From assembly GCA_028641055.1 (NCBI GenBank), contig CM054058.1, positions 82,316,020-82,380,019 on the forward strand: a stretch of 64,000 bases of DNA, written 5' to 3'. Numbering within the stretch: position 1 is the first letter of the stretch; each line of letters begins with the position of its first letter. Position numbers and translations under genes: made by a program. The stretch comes from Alopecurus myosuroides (lineage: Eukaryota > Streptophyta > Magnoliopsida > Poales > Poaceae). This document shows, one piece after another, positions 12,001 through 22,411 of this stretch. Under the pieces are notes generated by a model that ran no database searches, had not been told where the DNA came from, and worked only from the letters and a program-made list of their open reading frames with translations.

Positions 12001-12785
12001 GTGTGAATTTGTCAGTTACTTCAGCCATGGGATCTTAACCATGTGGTAGATGTATTGCTACGTCCAAACCACAATGGGAAAGAGATTCCCTATTTCTACC
12101 GGTGTTTCAACCCTCGTTGGTTACCCATCCTAATGGTGTGATCAAGAATTCCTCCTTTGTTACGGTGTTTCCACATCTTTCGGTTACTCAGCTTCGGTTG
12201 TGAAGTAACATCTCGACCCTTGACAAAGTTTTCGACAAACTTTAATGGAATGGGAGATTCTTTATCTTCCGTGTCCACTCCGAAGAGTGAATATGATTTC
12301 GTATCAAACATTTATCTTGAATGCATGATTCCAACCTGTTTCATGTTCTTCCTTGTCTACGGATATTACTTTGTGATGTTCAAGACCATCCTCTCCATCT
12401 TGGTTCTCTGTTTAAAGAAACCTCGATGTCATAAGTTGTCCAACCTTTCTTTTCGAAAAGGATTTAAAGTCTTGTGCAAAGCTCATATTCTAACATCCTT
12501 TCAAGAACCATCGTCCAAAACCTTGAAACCTTCTCTTATTCACTCCGTTACCTTGATGTGTTTCATGCTTGTTAACTCAACAGTTCTTTACGAACATTCC
12601 TGTCATGAGTTGGCCATGATATACTCGATCTTCGTGAAGATCATTTCCTAAGAATTTCCCTCTTACCTAAGGTGTATCCGTTCAATACTTCAAGATGCTA
12701 CGGATCAACCTCTTCGAGAAGAGAACCGTAAGGTTCAAGAAGATCGTTCAAAACCGGTATTCCTTCTTTCTCCCGAGATTCTTGT
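9072..12785 (+). other. Internal domain of LTR retrotransposon 1, no gene seen
   Basis: About 3.7 kb with scattered short frames only (the largest near 12157-12651) and no recognisable retroviral-type domain. Base composition is even and the sequence is not simply an eroded pol. It may act as an RNA that is packaged and mobilised in trans, which would fit the LARD model, but this is inference. Confidence 0.6.
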
Positions 12786-12799
12786 AAGGGGGGTAGATT
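12786..12799 (+). promoter_or_regulatory. Polypurine tract
   Basis: AAGGGGGGTAGAT directly precedes the 3' LTR start at 12800, as expected for the plus-strand primer. Confidence 0.85.
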
Positions 12800-15700
12800 T
12801 GTAACATCCCTAATTTTGCTACCAAAGGGTGTGTGGTGTTGTTCATATCATACATGCATGAAACCACAAATTTAAATCATGTTTTAACCAATTAATCTAT
12901 GAAATTAAATGGTTTCAGAAAATCTCACAAAAAGCACTTAATTTGGTTTCTACAATCTTGTTCTGAAAAATATTTCAATTACACCAAAGTAACACATGGT
13001 GTTGTTCGAAATTTTATAAGCTTTCCAAATTGTATTTTTGCCAAATTTTTACTTTGCAAAAAGGTCCTCAAAAGTGTGGTTTCTGTTCTGTTTTAAAAAT
13101 GGAAAAGGGCTTTTCTGTTTAATCCGAAAACTCCAGGGGGTTCTGTGCAAAGCCGCCTTCTTCAACCTTTGACAGTCGGAGTAGCTGCGTGGAGGCCGTA
13201 CCCGCGTCGATCTGCCACGCACCTGTGTGCTCCTCTCTTTGCGTGGATAAGCCAGGAGAAGGTCGTGGCTCCCTCTCTCTTCCTGCCTCGCCCTACTCCC
13301 ATCCTCTGTCCCTGCGCCGAAGACCGAAACCCTAACCTGCTGTTGCTCGCCGGCCGCCGCGATTTGGCGCTGCCCAGGACTGCGCCGGCCTACTACGAGC
13401 ACACCACGAGGACCACCTCGTCCTGCTCTATCTCCCCGCGAAAGGAATCGTTCGAGGAAGGCCGGAATCCCTGCCGCCGTGTGTTTCTTCACCGACTCCG
13501 GCCACCGCCGCCGTGGCCGATTCCGGCGCCACCGCTGCCCCTCCGGTCTCCTCGACCCCTCCTACGCGCTCACGGTGAGGTTGCCGTCCTCCCCATGCCC
13601 TCACCTTGGCTCCTCCCCCTCCGCAGCTTCCTGTACCCGCGCCCCGCTGGCCGCCGCCGTGCTCTTGGTCGCCGGGACTACTCCGGTGACCAAATGGTCC
13701 GCCCGCTGCCACCTACAGGCTCGTGGAGATCTCCTCTAGCTAGTGCAACAAACGGTTCCCATCAATTCGGGGTCTTTCGATCGATTTTGTGCAGAACAGA
13801 GGGATCGAACTCAAGCTGACGTCACTGTTGCATCATGCTGATGTCATATATCAGTTTTCCTATTTCAGCAGAAAAATGTTTAATATATTCCAGAAAATAA
13901 TAAAACTTTGTAAAATTAATATCTCCTGATATTTTAATCAGAAAAATAAAGTAAAAATATGGGAGTGATCAGCAAAATGTACTCTTTCCAAAAATGTCAA
14001 TTTCACACATGTTTGACAAAGTCCAAAAATGAGCCTTATTTAATGTTGTTTATTCATTTAAAAATGGAAAAATAAGTTTTTATTCAATAAAATTAGAAAA
14101 TTAAAAGTTATATGCCAAATTGCTCAAAATGATAAATGCAATCTAGCTATGATGTTTTCAAACCCATTTGAGCTTTTAAAATTGCACTCACTTTCATAAT
14201 CGTCCGAAACCCCCTCCGGGGTCTATTTCGGACTAATTCCACTAAAAATGTTTAACTGACATACGAACCCTAGCAACCCAACGATCATGTCTAGGGCTTT
14301 ATTTCAGTGCATTAATCTTCTCATGCATACATATTATGCATTGCATCGATGCCATGGTTGATTGTTCTTCTCTTTCGGTGTTGTTTCCCTCTCGGTAGAA
14401 CGTGACTCCGAAGTGAAGGCCAACGAATCCATGACGAATACTTGATCCTAACCGACAAGTCAAGCACTTATTCCTGAAGATCTTTATCTGGTTTTCTTAT
14501 GACCAAGGCAAGCATAACCTCTTATCTGCTCATATATGCTTTTGAACAACATTTGAATCTCGTATTTTGCATTCGATTCCAAAGTATTTGATGCTAGTAG
14601 ATATAGTTCACCTATATACTGCATTGCCTCAATATCCTGATCCACTGCTCCTAGCCGCCATAGAATTGCTTGTGCGCATCGCCAGAGCCTCATATCTGCT
14701 TCGCTTAGCTTCACATGTTTGTTACCTCTGCTCCATCCGGTTGATGAATCAGAGCTGCGATAACCTAGTATGATATGATGACGTGGTGAGATGAGGACTG
14801 TGTGGTTAACTTGACTAAGGCTTGGACGGGAGGCCACTTGGGAAGTGGTTGTTCGTTCCGTACTTGCCAACCCTAGGAGTAAGGTCTCGCCGCGGAAACC
14901 AAGACTGAGCGTGCAACCACACGCGGGGCCTAACAGACCGCGCTCGACTAACTAACTTGTTTGGTTCTATCCGTGAGTCACGTAGTTTGGGATTTCCATC
15001 TGCGTGTGAGTCAAAAACCTTTTGGAGGTGTTTAGGGCGTGACCGGGACAAGTGATGGACGTACACGGATCTTGATCCCGACTCACAGAACAGGTGCCGT
15101 CAGGAGGTGGCCAACTCCCTGTTGACGGGGTGGCCCTGTTTGGGTTGACTCATGGATAGGTCTCGACAAGGTAAAGGTCGTGGCCAACCACACTCTGCCG
15201 GCACATCGTCAGAATTGTGCCAATAGCTTGGCATTAAGAGTCGGATGGTACGTGTGGGTAAAGTGTACCACCCTGCAGGGATAAATCTTTCGGAAAGCCG
15301 TGTCCACGGTTATGGACGACTTGGTGAAAGTCACGGGGTCATAGATAACTTGAAAGTGACGTAAAAGATGTTGACAATGCATGGAGGCAGTAGATGGAGG
15401 GTGCCTCCCCGGAGATGCCGGGAGGGGTGATCCTTGTAGCATGTGAGTTTCTGGGAAATAATGTTGGTGGATAAAAAGATAATGATCACAGTAGTGAGTT
15501 CCTCATCTGTTTTGAAAACCTTCTATGGGACGTGCTATTCCTCCTCGATTTGGAAAACAAAGATTGCTTTACGCAAAATGGCCTGCATAAAACCCTGATC
15601 GAAAAGCAGCAGATATATAATAGGTTAACTAAGTCTTGTTGAGTACCTCCCGTACTCAGGTTTGCTTAATTTTGGTTCAGGTGGAGTTCGTCACTTCAGT

Positions 15701-16364
15701 GATGGTTCGACGTGGACATCGACGAGTAGTTCGGGGTTCCCAGGTAGCAGCCTGGAATCTATGGGCTGGGACGTCGCCTTATGTTGCGGCCTCTTAGGCC
15801 TTTTTGGTTCTTGTTGATTAGCAACATATTTTTTGCCTTCCGTTGTCTGATGTCATGTTGGGTCGTGTGACCTCTGTTTGTAAGCTATACTCTAGTAACA
15901 CCTATTTAATACAACTTCAATGTCTAGAGTGTTGCTTTGATCGGTTGTTGGTTTCGAGCTCATTGTTATACAGTTTTGGCTATGCCTGCATAGTTGTCGC
16001 AGTCGAGGGGTTGTGGAGCCGATGATCCATGTCCGAGCCCGCCTGTCGATGTGATCGGCCTGGGGCGAGGTAACCCCAGTAACCTTCGATTGTTGTTGCA
16101 CTTTCTGGACACATAGCATCTCTGTATAGCTTTGGTCCCGTTTCCTTCAGTTTCATTCGATTCGTGGATGCTTTGATATGCATAGTTGGTTATGACTAGC
16201 ATGGATACAAGGAGTAGTAGACTGGGGATCCGGACTACGTGCCGATGAATCCAGTCTGCCTGCCGTTGTTTGTTGCGGCCGGGGCTGGTAACCCTGAAGC
16301 CCTTGTGAGTCCATGTCTAGGAGCACATAACAGTATGTATATCTCTGGGTCCGGGGTCGTGACA
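12800..16364 (+). repeat. 3' LTR of LTR retrotransposon 1
   Basis: A 3565-bp copy of the 5' LTR, starting TGTAACATCC and ending TCGTGACA, followed by the TSD AGGGT at 16365-16369. It keeps the 34-nt segment (about 12818-12851) absent from the 5' LTR. Confidence 0.95.
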
Positions 16365-17002
16365 AGGGTCCTCGTGCACGTAGGACGGTAAGAGACGACC
16401 ACGTGACGTGGCCCACGTCACCGTGCTGGCGCAGTGCAGGGGCGACCTTGGTGACCGGGTCGGTTTTCTTCCTGCCGGAGTATCGTTCCTCCGTCGCGGC
16501 TGTGGCCAACGGCGGATGCATTGTCGAGCGATCGGGTTCTATGATCTGAAAGAGAAAAGTAGAAGGCAAAATAAAGACCAAAGAATGGGTGGCATGCTAG
16601 CTAGCTTGCTGATGGATACGTGTCTGGTTTCTGCAGATCCACAAGGCATATTAACCCACTGTCGATCGTCTGCTACCTCTAGCATAGCTCCGTGTTGCAT
16701 TATTTGCTACTTTCATGCATGGTTGCATAGCTGGTTCTGTAACTTTGTTGCAGGCTTGCAGCGGAAGGTCCTGTTAAACCTGGAACATGAATCGTGCATA
16801 GATTCAATGGAGCTGTATCCTCATATAATTTGAAGGCAAACATATATTAGCTAAGTGAGATGATTAACTATGCATCAGTAGCTAATACCATATTACTGTA
16901 CGTACGCATTTATCCAAGCTTTACCATATGTTGTGTATCATCCAATGACTGCAGAACAATGATTTTTAGCCGCGCACTCAGTTTTCTACATTAATCAAAC
17001 AG
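16365..17002 (+). other. Gene 1 intron 1, right part
   Basis: It begins with the right TSD AGGGT. The first ~275 bp continue the GC-rich block shared with gene 3 (shared phrases GTATCGTTCCTCCG, CATTGTCGAGCGATCGGGTTCTAT). The rest aligns with 61560-61740 and 63010-63208 of gene 3. It ends in the acceptor TCAAACAG at 16995-17002. Confidence 0.6.
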
Positions 17003-17749
17003 GTGATAGCTGCTCAGCCGAGCCAAGCTACAATGGAGGCAGTGGATGAAGCTGAGATTTGGGCACCAATACTGGCTGATCCTCTTGATTGGCCTCCATC
17101 TTCTCATACTATTCCTCTTCCAAGCCAGGTAAATATCTCCACTTTCCTTCCTTGATCAGCTATCTTTCCGCTAACTTATACTACTAAACAACATGCATTC
17201 ACCAAAACCGGTGTGCTAGGGTCGTTGCCGACTGGTTTTGCTAAAAAACCAGATGTCAAAGGTCTGACAGGCACCATACTCCTATATAAACCATCCAACC
17301 GTAAACACAATAACCACTAAAGACAAAATGAAATAATACTTTGTATTCCACAGGTGGAAGAATACTTCAATTATGTGTACAACAATTACACAACAGAAGA
17401 GCCCCAAGATAAGCCATGGCAGGACCAATACATAGGAGGTAACATGCATGTTAATTTTTCTATCTTAACTATTTTCAGACTATGTTACACATGTGGATTT
17501 TTTTTATCACCAATCTAATGTACAAATGTTTTGTGTTTTAGAGTTCATTCCAAAAGAAAATTGGAAGCGTCGCCCTAGAGGTTCTTGCAAGAGGAGGATA
17601 TTTCCAGCGGTAAGAATGAATGTAGTTCCCTAGATATTTGCTCTACTGGCATATAAACTACCAAAAGTAACCAAACAAACTTGTTTCATGTGTAACAAGG
17701 CATTTTGTTTTAGTGAGAATCACTTCTATTTTCATGTATGAATTTTGAT

Positions 17750-18935
17750 GCGCTTGGTCGTCGTCTCTAGCTTTACCACGCGCATAAACACCCATTAATC
17801 TCTCGACCCACCCCTTCAGGAAATGGCTCAAATGATGTGTTTTTATTTGCCATATCCCAATAGGCATATCACCAGTAGATATCGCAGTCCACTCATCTGC
17901 CCACCACCTCGTAAAACTCTCTTACCTCAGCCAAGATAGTTCAAACGAGAAATGTACCTTCTCCCAACTGAGCATGCTAGCCCGAGTCAACCAACAAAAG
18001 GGCATATGATCAGAATCTAAGTAGTTTAGGGTGTGCGCAAACACTATAGGAAACGTTTAATGGGTGACAGAAGAGGATTATGGTTACACTTGGTCGAGAG
18101 ATTAATGGGTGTCTCTCTCAATAACGAAATGGATGCGTTCCATTGGAAATTAACTATGGATGGATCTTTCTCGGTAAAATCATATTATGCAGACTTGCTT
18201 CATGGTTCTACAAGATTTTTGCGAAATACTTGTGGAAATTAAAGGTCCCTTTGAAAATTAAGATTTTCCTTTGGTTTCTGAATAGAAAAGTAGTTCTAAC
18301 CAAAGATAGTTTGTTAAAAAGAAATTGGGTCGGTTGTAAAAAGTGTGTTTTCTGTGATACGGATGAGTCTGTAGAGCATTTGTTTATCTCTTGTTCTTTT
18401 GCTCATGATATTTGGCGTCTAATTCACTTCACTTTCAACATTTACCCACCTACTAATATTGCCCATATGTTTGGTAGTTGGCTAAATGGCATTGATAAAA
18501 AAACTAAGGCACGCATTTGTGTCGGAGTGGCTGCGTTCCTCTGGGAGATTTGGAACAGCCGTAATGATGTGATTTTTAACAAACGAAACAATGTTCACTT
18601 TTTGCAGGTTGTAAACAAGGCGGTATATTCCTTACAGGCATGGTCCTTCCTTCTCCCTGTCGACCAGCGAGGACTTATGGATTCAGCCTGTACCCGGCTG
18701 CTGGCGGTCGTGCGGGCTATCTACAGCCGGGGTGGGTGGCTTAATGCAAGACGGATAGATGCATAATGTACTTTTAGTTATTTTTGAGTGGCTGATCTTT
18801 GTGGCCACCTTGAGTGATCCGTAAACTGTAAGCTGAATTTGGTTCTGGATATTTTTTACTCTTTTAATAAAGTCCGGCTGTGTGCATCACTTTGATGCAG
18901 AGGCCGGGGCAGAGGCTCCCATTTCTAAAAAAAAA
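17750..18935 (+). mobile_element. LINE-B with inverted, patched 5' end
   Basis: Bounded by a 16-bp TSD, ATGTATGAATTTTGAT, at 17734-17749 and 18936-18951; an A-run precedes the right copy. The 3' part (about 18058-18935) is in + orientation and encodes the zf-RVT end. The 5' part (about 17808-18057) is inverted and comes from the end of the endonuclease domain (it matches 20158-20400). This arrangement is the hallmark of twin priming. Bases 17772-17807 are a patchwork of two copied segments (see findings). The element lies in the intron between the third and fourth coding exons of gene 1. Confidence 0.88.
18058..18766 (+). pseudogene. LINE-B ORF2 C-terminal remnant (zf-RVT), frameshifted
   Basis: The frame starts within NNEMDAFHWKLTMDGSFSVKS and shifts once near 18220. 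It then continues through KVPLKIKIFLWFLNRKVVLTKD, KCVFCDTDESVEHLFISCSFA (the C-x2-C...H...C zinc site of zf-RVT) and IWNSRNDVIFN to a stop at 18764-18766. It has no polymerase or endonuclease core. LINE-D in this window has a clearly related zf-RVT end. Confidence 0.85.
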
Positions 18936-19686
18936 ATGTATGAATTTTGATTGTTTATTATTTTGCCAAAGACTCTTATTAAGACACATGGGCTTAGTGT
19001 GTGATTTTGTACATCCCATCCAAGCATATTTTCATACATTAATCATTAATGGGGAAAAGGGATCCATAACCTTGTATGTTCTACAGAACCCACCATACTT
19101 AGCCAATGTGACTTCAGAAAGCCGAGGAGGGAGATGGCAATGTAGGAAAAATAATGACCACTAGACAGAAAAACAAGTGATTAAGCTAGTTCAGGGCGTT
19201 GAGACATATGGTGTTGGGCCTTGGACAAAAGTGAAGAGTCGTTACTTCTCCACATCTATTCGAGACCCGACACATCTCAAGGTATATATAATAGTTTGCT
19301 CCAAAAACTTTAGAGGTTATTGCCCAATATGAAAGTTTGTATATATTCTTGATGGAGAATAGTAAATTTGATTGAAACTATTGAATCATATAACACGTTG
19401 TTCCATGCTTTAGGATAAGTGGAGAAATCTAAAGAGAGCTTGTGGTGTCATCTGCAACTCCAAAAGAAAGGTCAAGTTCACTCTTTAGTCCTATACAACT
19501 AACTCTTGGGTCCATTCCATTGGATCTGATTATTGTACATTTATTTAATACTTCATACAGGAAAAGTTACAAAAGAAGATGTACAGGCCCCTAAGTACAA
19601 GATTGATGCAGCGGATCAAAAGTCTCAGCTACAAGTTGAGCATCCACATGAAAAACAAAGAAAACTCTAGGGAGGACAACAACTAG

Positions 19687-20157
19687 GATGGCAACCAACT
19701 GATGGTTTAGGCTTCATAAATAATATAGATTGTGATAGAACTGAATGATAAATGTGTTCCATATTCTCCAATATAGATATGCATATATAATGTAAGAAGT
19801 GGTAGAGAATCCTATTGATATACATGATAGCTAGAATTGTACATTCTATTTAGAGCACTATCAAAGATGAGGCAGTGACCCACCACGCTTTACTTCTTTT
19901 TCTTTCTATTCTTCCCACTGGATATAAAATGAAGTACTTATTAATTTTACCGCCCTCCTGTACGTGGTTAACCTTAGCACGCGAGCGCATTGGTTTTCTC
20001 GTCACGTTTAAGTTTTTTAGTACACTCATTTCCATTGCTCAATGCCTCGTTCAGAAACACTAAGATTGAAGAATTCATCCTTGCTGTCTAGGTCATCAAT
20101 ATTTGCTACCACCTTATTTATATTTTTAATACTCACCACTTATATTTTTTTTGCCCA
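19687..20157. other. Gene 1 3' flank
   Basis: The first ~180 bp align with the 3' flank of gene 2 (phrases such as GGTTTAG(G/A)CTT and ATAGATATGCATATAT), so they are probably 3' UTR. No further gene or element border was seen up to 20157. Confidence 0.5.
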
Positions 20158-20680
20158 CCCCTTCATGAAATGGCTCAAATAACGAATTTTGATTTGCCAT
20201 ATCCCAATAGGCGTATCACCAGTAGATATCGCAGTCCACTCATCTGCCCACCACCTCGTAAACCCTCTTGACTAAGCCAAGATAATTCAAACGAGAAATG
20301 TGCCTTCTCCCAAATGAGCATGCTAGCCCGAGTCAACCAGCAAAAGGGCATATGATCAGAATCTAAGTAGTTTAGGGTGTGCGCAAACACTATAGGAAAC
20401 GTTTGTTCACAATATACGCTCGTTGAATTCGATCTAGCTTCTCATAAGTCAGAAATTCAAGACGATTAGCCCATTTGTGTTGCATGCGCGAGAGAACAGT
20501 TTCTCTTAGGTACAAAGTATCAATAATGTCTGAAAGTGCTCCTATATTCTTAATTAGTTTTAATGATCGATGACAACATAATGTGTTGTATAAAGTGTGC
20601 TTGAAGTGTTCATGAATATAAGGGTTGAACTCCCTAAGTGGAATCATTTTGAGTTCCCATGGGTTAAAACAAATTTCCAT
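20158..20680 (-). pseudogene. LINE-C: fragment of LINE ORF2 endonuclease domain
   Basis: Minus-strand frames (20680-20390, then 20390-20175) read through an APE-type endonuclease end: a segment with RLEFLTYEKLDRIQRAYIVN, followed by LNYLDSDHMPFCW. SDH is the conserved catalytic triplet (Ser-Asp-His) of LINE endonucleases. A stop/frame change separates the parts. The fragment ends at GGGGTGGG followed by GCAAAAAAAA, the same internal breakpoint as the inverted part of LINE-B. No TSD was found. Confidence 0.7.
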
Positions 20681-21955
20681 TTCAGAGATGTTCCTAGGAT
20701 CCGGAAGTTCCAGTGTTTCTTCCAGAATTCCCTCCAGTTAGTCTCTGGTACCGCAATGGATCCAAGCCCCCGTGAAGCGGAAGTTTTGAGCGGAACTTCC
20801 TCCCAGTTAGAAGTTCGGAACTCCTTTCTAGAAGTTCTGGTTGGCGAAGGTTCCGCCCCTTGCTCCGATGTATCTCCCCCTCGTCTTCCTCCATGGCCTC
20901 GGGTACTTGTCTCTGCCTTCTCGCGCTCTAGACTCTTTCTATTGTTGAAACCCTAGGTATCTTATGGACTTGTACCTTGATTAGGGATCGGGCTAAATTC
21001 TCTAGCCTCCATGAAGGACTCCTTTGGCATTACGATTAGATAGTTTAGTTCCACTATAACATTTGTGTTAAAGATTTTTAAGTTTGTTTGTTCCGGTTGT
21101 AGGAATGTATTTGCCAGATAAATTGTACATCTACGACGGTAACAAGTGGTATCATAGCGAGATTAAAAGCACGGAAGTTGATCTAGAGTGCTGCCTTGCA
21201 AAGCCTGTAGGCTGGTTTGGTTCGCCTCGGAAGCGGAGGATGGAGAGCACCGACGGATCATCGGAAGCGACCGCGCGGACTGATCGTAAACAACATGGAG
21301 TGCATCAGACGTGAACGAGTCATGCGCGGAGTTTATCTTACAAATGGTGAGGCTCACGATGCATTAGTAGTGACAAGTTTAACCAGAGTGAACGCTATAT
21401 AGCATTAATTCTAGGATTAAAAACATGGTTTGTTTGCCCGGAAAATAGTAGTAGGGGGCAACAAAAAATAGTCTTATAAACCAAATAAGTTGAATGATCA
21501 AAGGATCAAGACTCAACCTAAATCCTGGGTCAAAGTCTCCGGTGGTATAAAGGTAGAACAGGCTGATACACGTAATGATGGCATGAAGAAGGCAAGACGT
21601 GCAAATGAGTTGTGATAATTTCTTCTCAACCATCTAGTTAGCGCCGTCTCCCTTGGACGAGACCGGTTGCCCATGTACATATATCTACTGCTGCTGCGCG
21701 TGGTATCTAGCGCTGCTGCCACGCGCTGACACAACACTGAAGGAAATAGAGCGAGAATAATAGAGCTTTCATGGAAGATTCCTAGGTGGCCATCTAACTT
21801 AGTGGATGGAGAGGTCTTTTCTGTTCCATCTTTTCAAATATAAGACGTATTTTATTTCCCTTTTTAAAATGTAAGACGTATTTTATTTCCCGTTTTAAAA
21901 TATAAGATGTATTTTATTTTTTGGCTAAGGTTTTGATTAACAATGTATCTATTAA
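20681..21955. other. Gene-free stretch with possible LTR-element remnant
   Basis: At about 21139-21160 the text ACGGTAACAAGTGGTATCATAGCGAG resembles an LTR end (..ACA) followed by a decayed tRNA-Met primer site, so this may be an old retrotransposon remnant. At 21834-21930 a ~30-bp unit (AATATAAGACGTATTTTATTTCC) occurs three times. Around 21760-21815 a copy of the AGCTCTTTCCT...AACTTA...GTGGAGAG unit occurs, which also forms an array at 43095-43290 beyond CACTA-1. Confidence 0.4.
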
Positions 21956-22170
21956 CACTGGTAGAAAATAGGCCTACAGTCCCGGTTCGCCAGGCCCATT
22001 AATCCCGTCCGGGCAACCGGGACTAGCTATGCGCGACTAAAGGCCCCCCTATAGTCCCGCCACTTACGAACCGGGACTAAAAGCCCGTCCACGTGGGCGC
22101 TAGGGGTCCGTCGCGGCGGAGGACCTTTAGTCCCGGTTCTTGTGGTTAACCGGGACTGAAAACCTGCGCA
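21956..22170. repeat. CACTA-1 left TIR and subterminal repeats
   Basis: After the 19-bp TIR there are several motifs of the type AGTCCCGG / CCGGGACTA in both orientations. In En/Spm-type elements such subterminal motifs bind the element's accessory protein (TNPA in maize). The motif-to-protein pairing here is inference. Confidence 0.85.
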
Positions 22171-22411
22171 GGTTTAGGGTTTTAGGCCCCCTAAACCTGT
22201 TTCCTTTTTAATTTGTTTTGTTTTAATTTCAACACATATACATGCATATATATATATATATGAAATATCAAACAAGGAGAATTCAATAGGAATATATAAT
22301 ATATATTCAATATCGGGTGACCATATATACAACCTCGAACAAGTTTCCATATTACACAATTAAGATGGACGAGCATACACAAATTCGCACAAGTTTCAAA
22401 GTACTCAGGGC

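Larger units (their letters stand above)
5521..16364 (+). mobile_element. LTR retrotransposon 1: non-autonomous, LARD-like, 10.8 kb
   Basis: The element has two long direct repeats of about 3.5 kb, TG...CA ends (TGTAACATCC ... TCGTGACA), a primer-binding site, a purine tract and a perfect 5-bp TSD. The ~3.75-kb internal region has no reading frame over about 165 codons, and no gag, protease, RT, RNase H or integrase motif was recognised. This organisation (long LTRs, long non-coding interior) is that described for Large Retrotransposon Derivatives of barley and relatives. I did not assign a named family. By eye the LTRs differ at about 20 positions plus one 34-nt indel, so the insertion is young. 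It lies in intron 1 of gene 1. Confidence 0.93.
17033..19686 (+). pseudogene. Telobox-MYB gene 1 (single MYB, TRF-like), premature stop
   Basis: Six coding exons can be followed, all with GT/AG borders: 17033-17128, 17354-17438, 17542-17609, 19087-19281, 19414-19470 and 19561-19686. They would encode about 208 residues. The N-terminal part (MEAVDEAEIWAP, then VEEYFNYVYNNY) has no known function that I recognise. A basic stretch (KRRPRGSCKRRIFP) follows, which could be a nuclear signal. The last half is one MYB/SANT repeat with GVETYGVGPWTKVKS and DKWRNL, the telobox motif of plant TRF-like DNA-binding proteins. The codon for the first conserved MYB tryptophan is TAG (19162-19164), where gene 2 has TGG, so the DNA-binding domain is lost. 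Exon 2 is 18 nt shorter than in genes 2 and 3. The ATG follows an untranslated stretch of the same exon (17003-17032). Confidence 0.82.

Noticed and set aside
9072..12785. Hidden gag-pol in retrotransposon 1
   Set aside because: I looked for RT (YxDD), integrase and aspartic-protease motifs in the short frames and found none.
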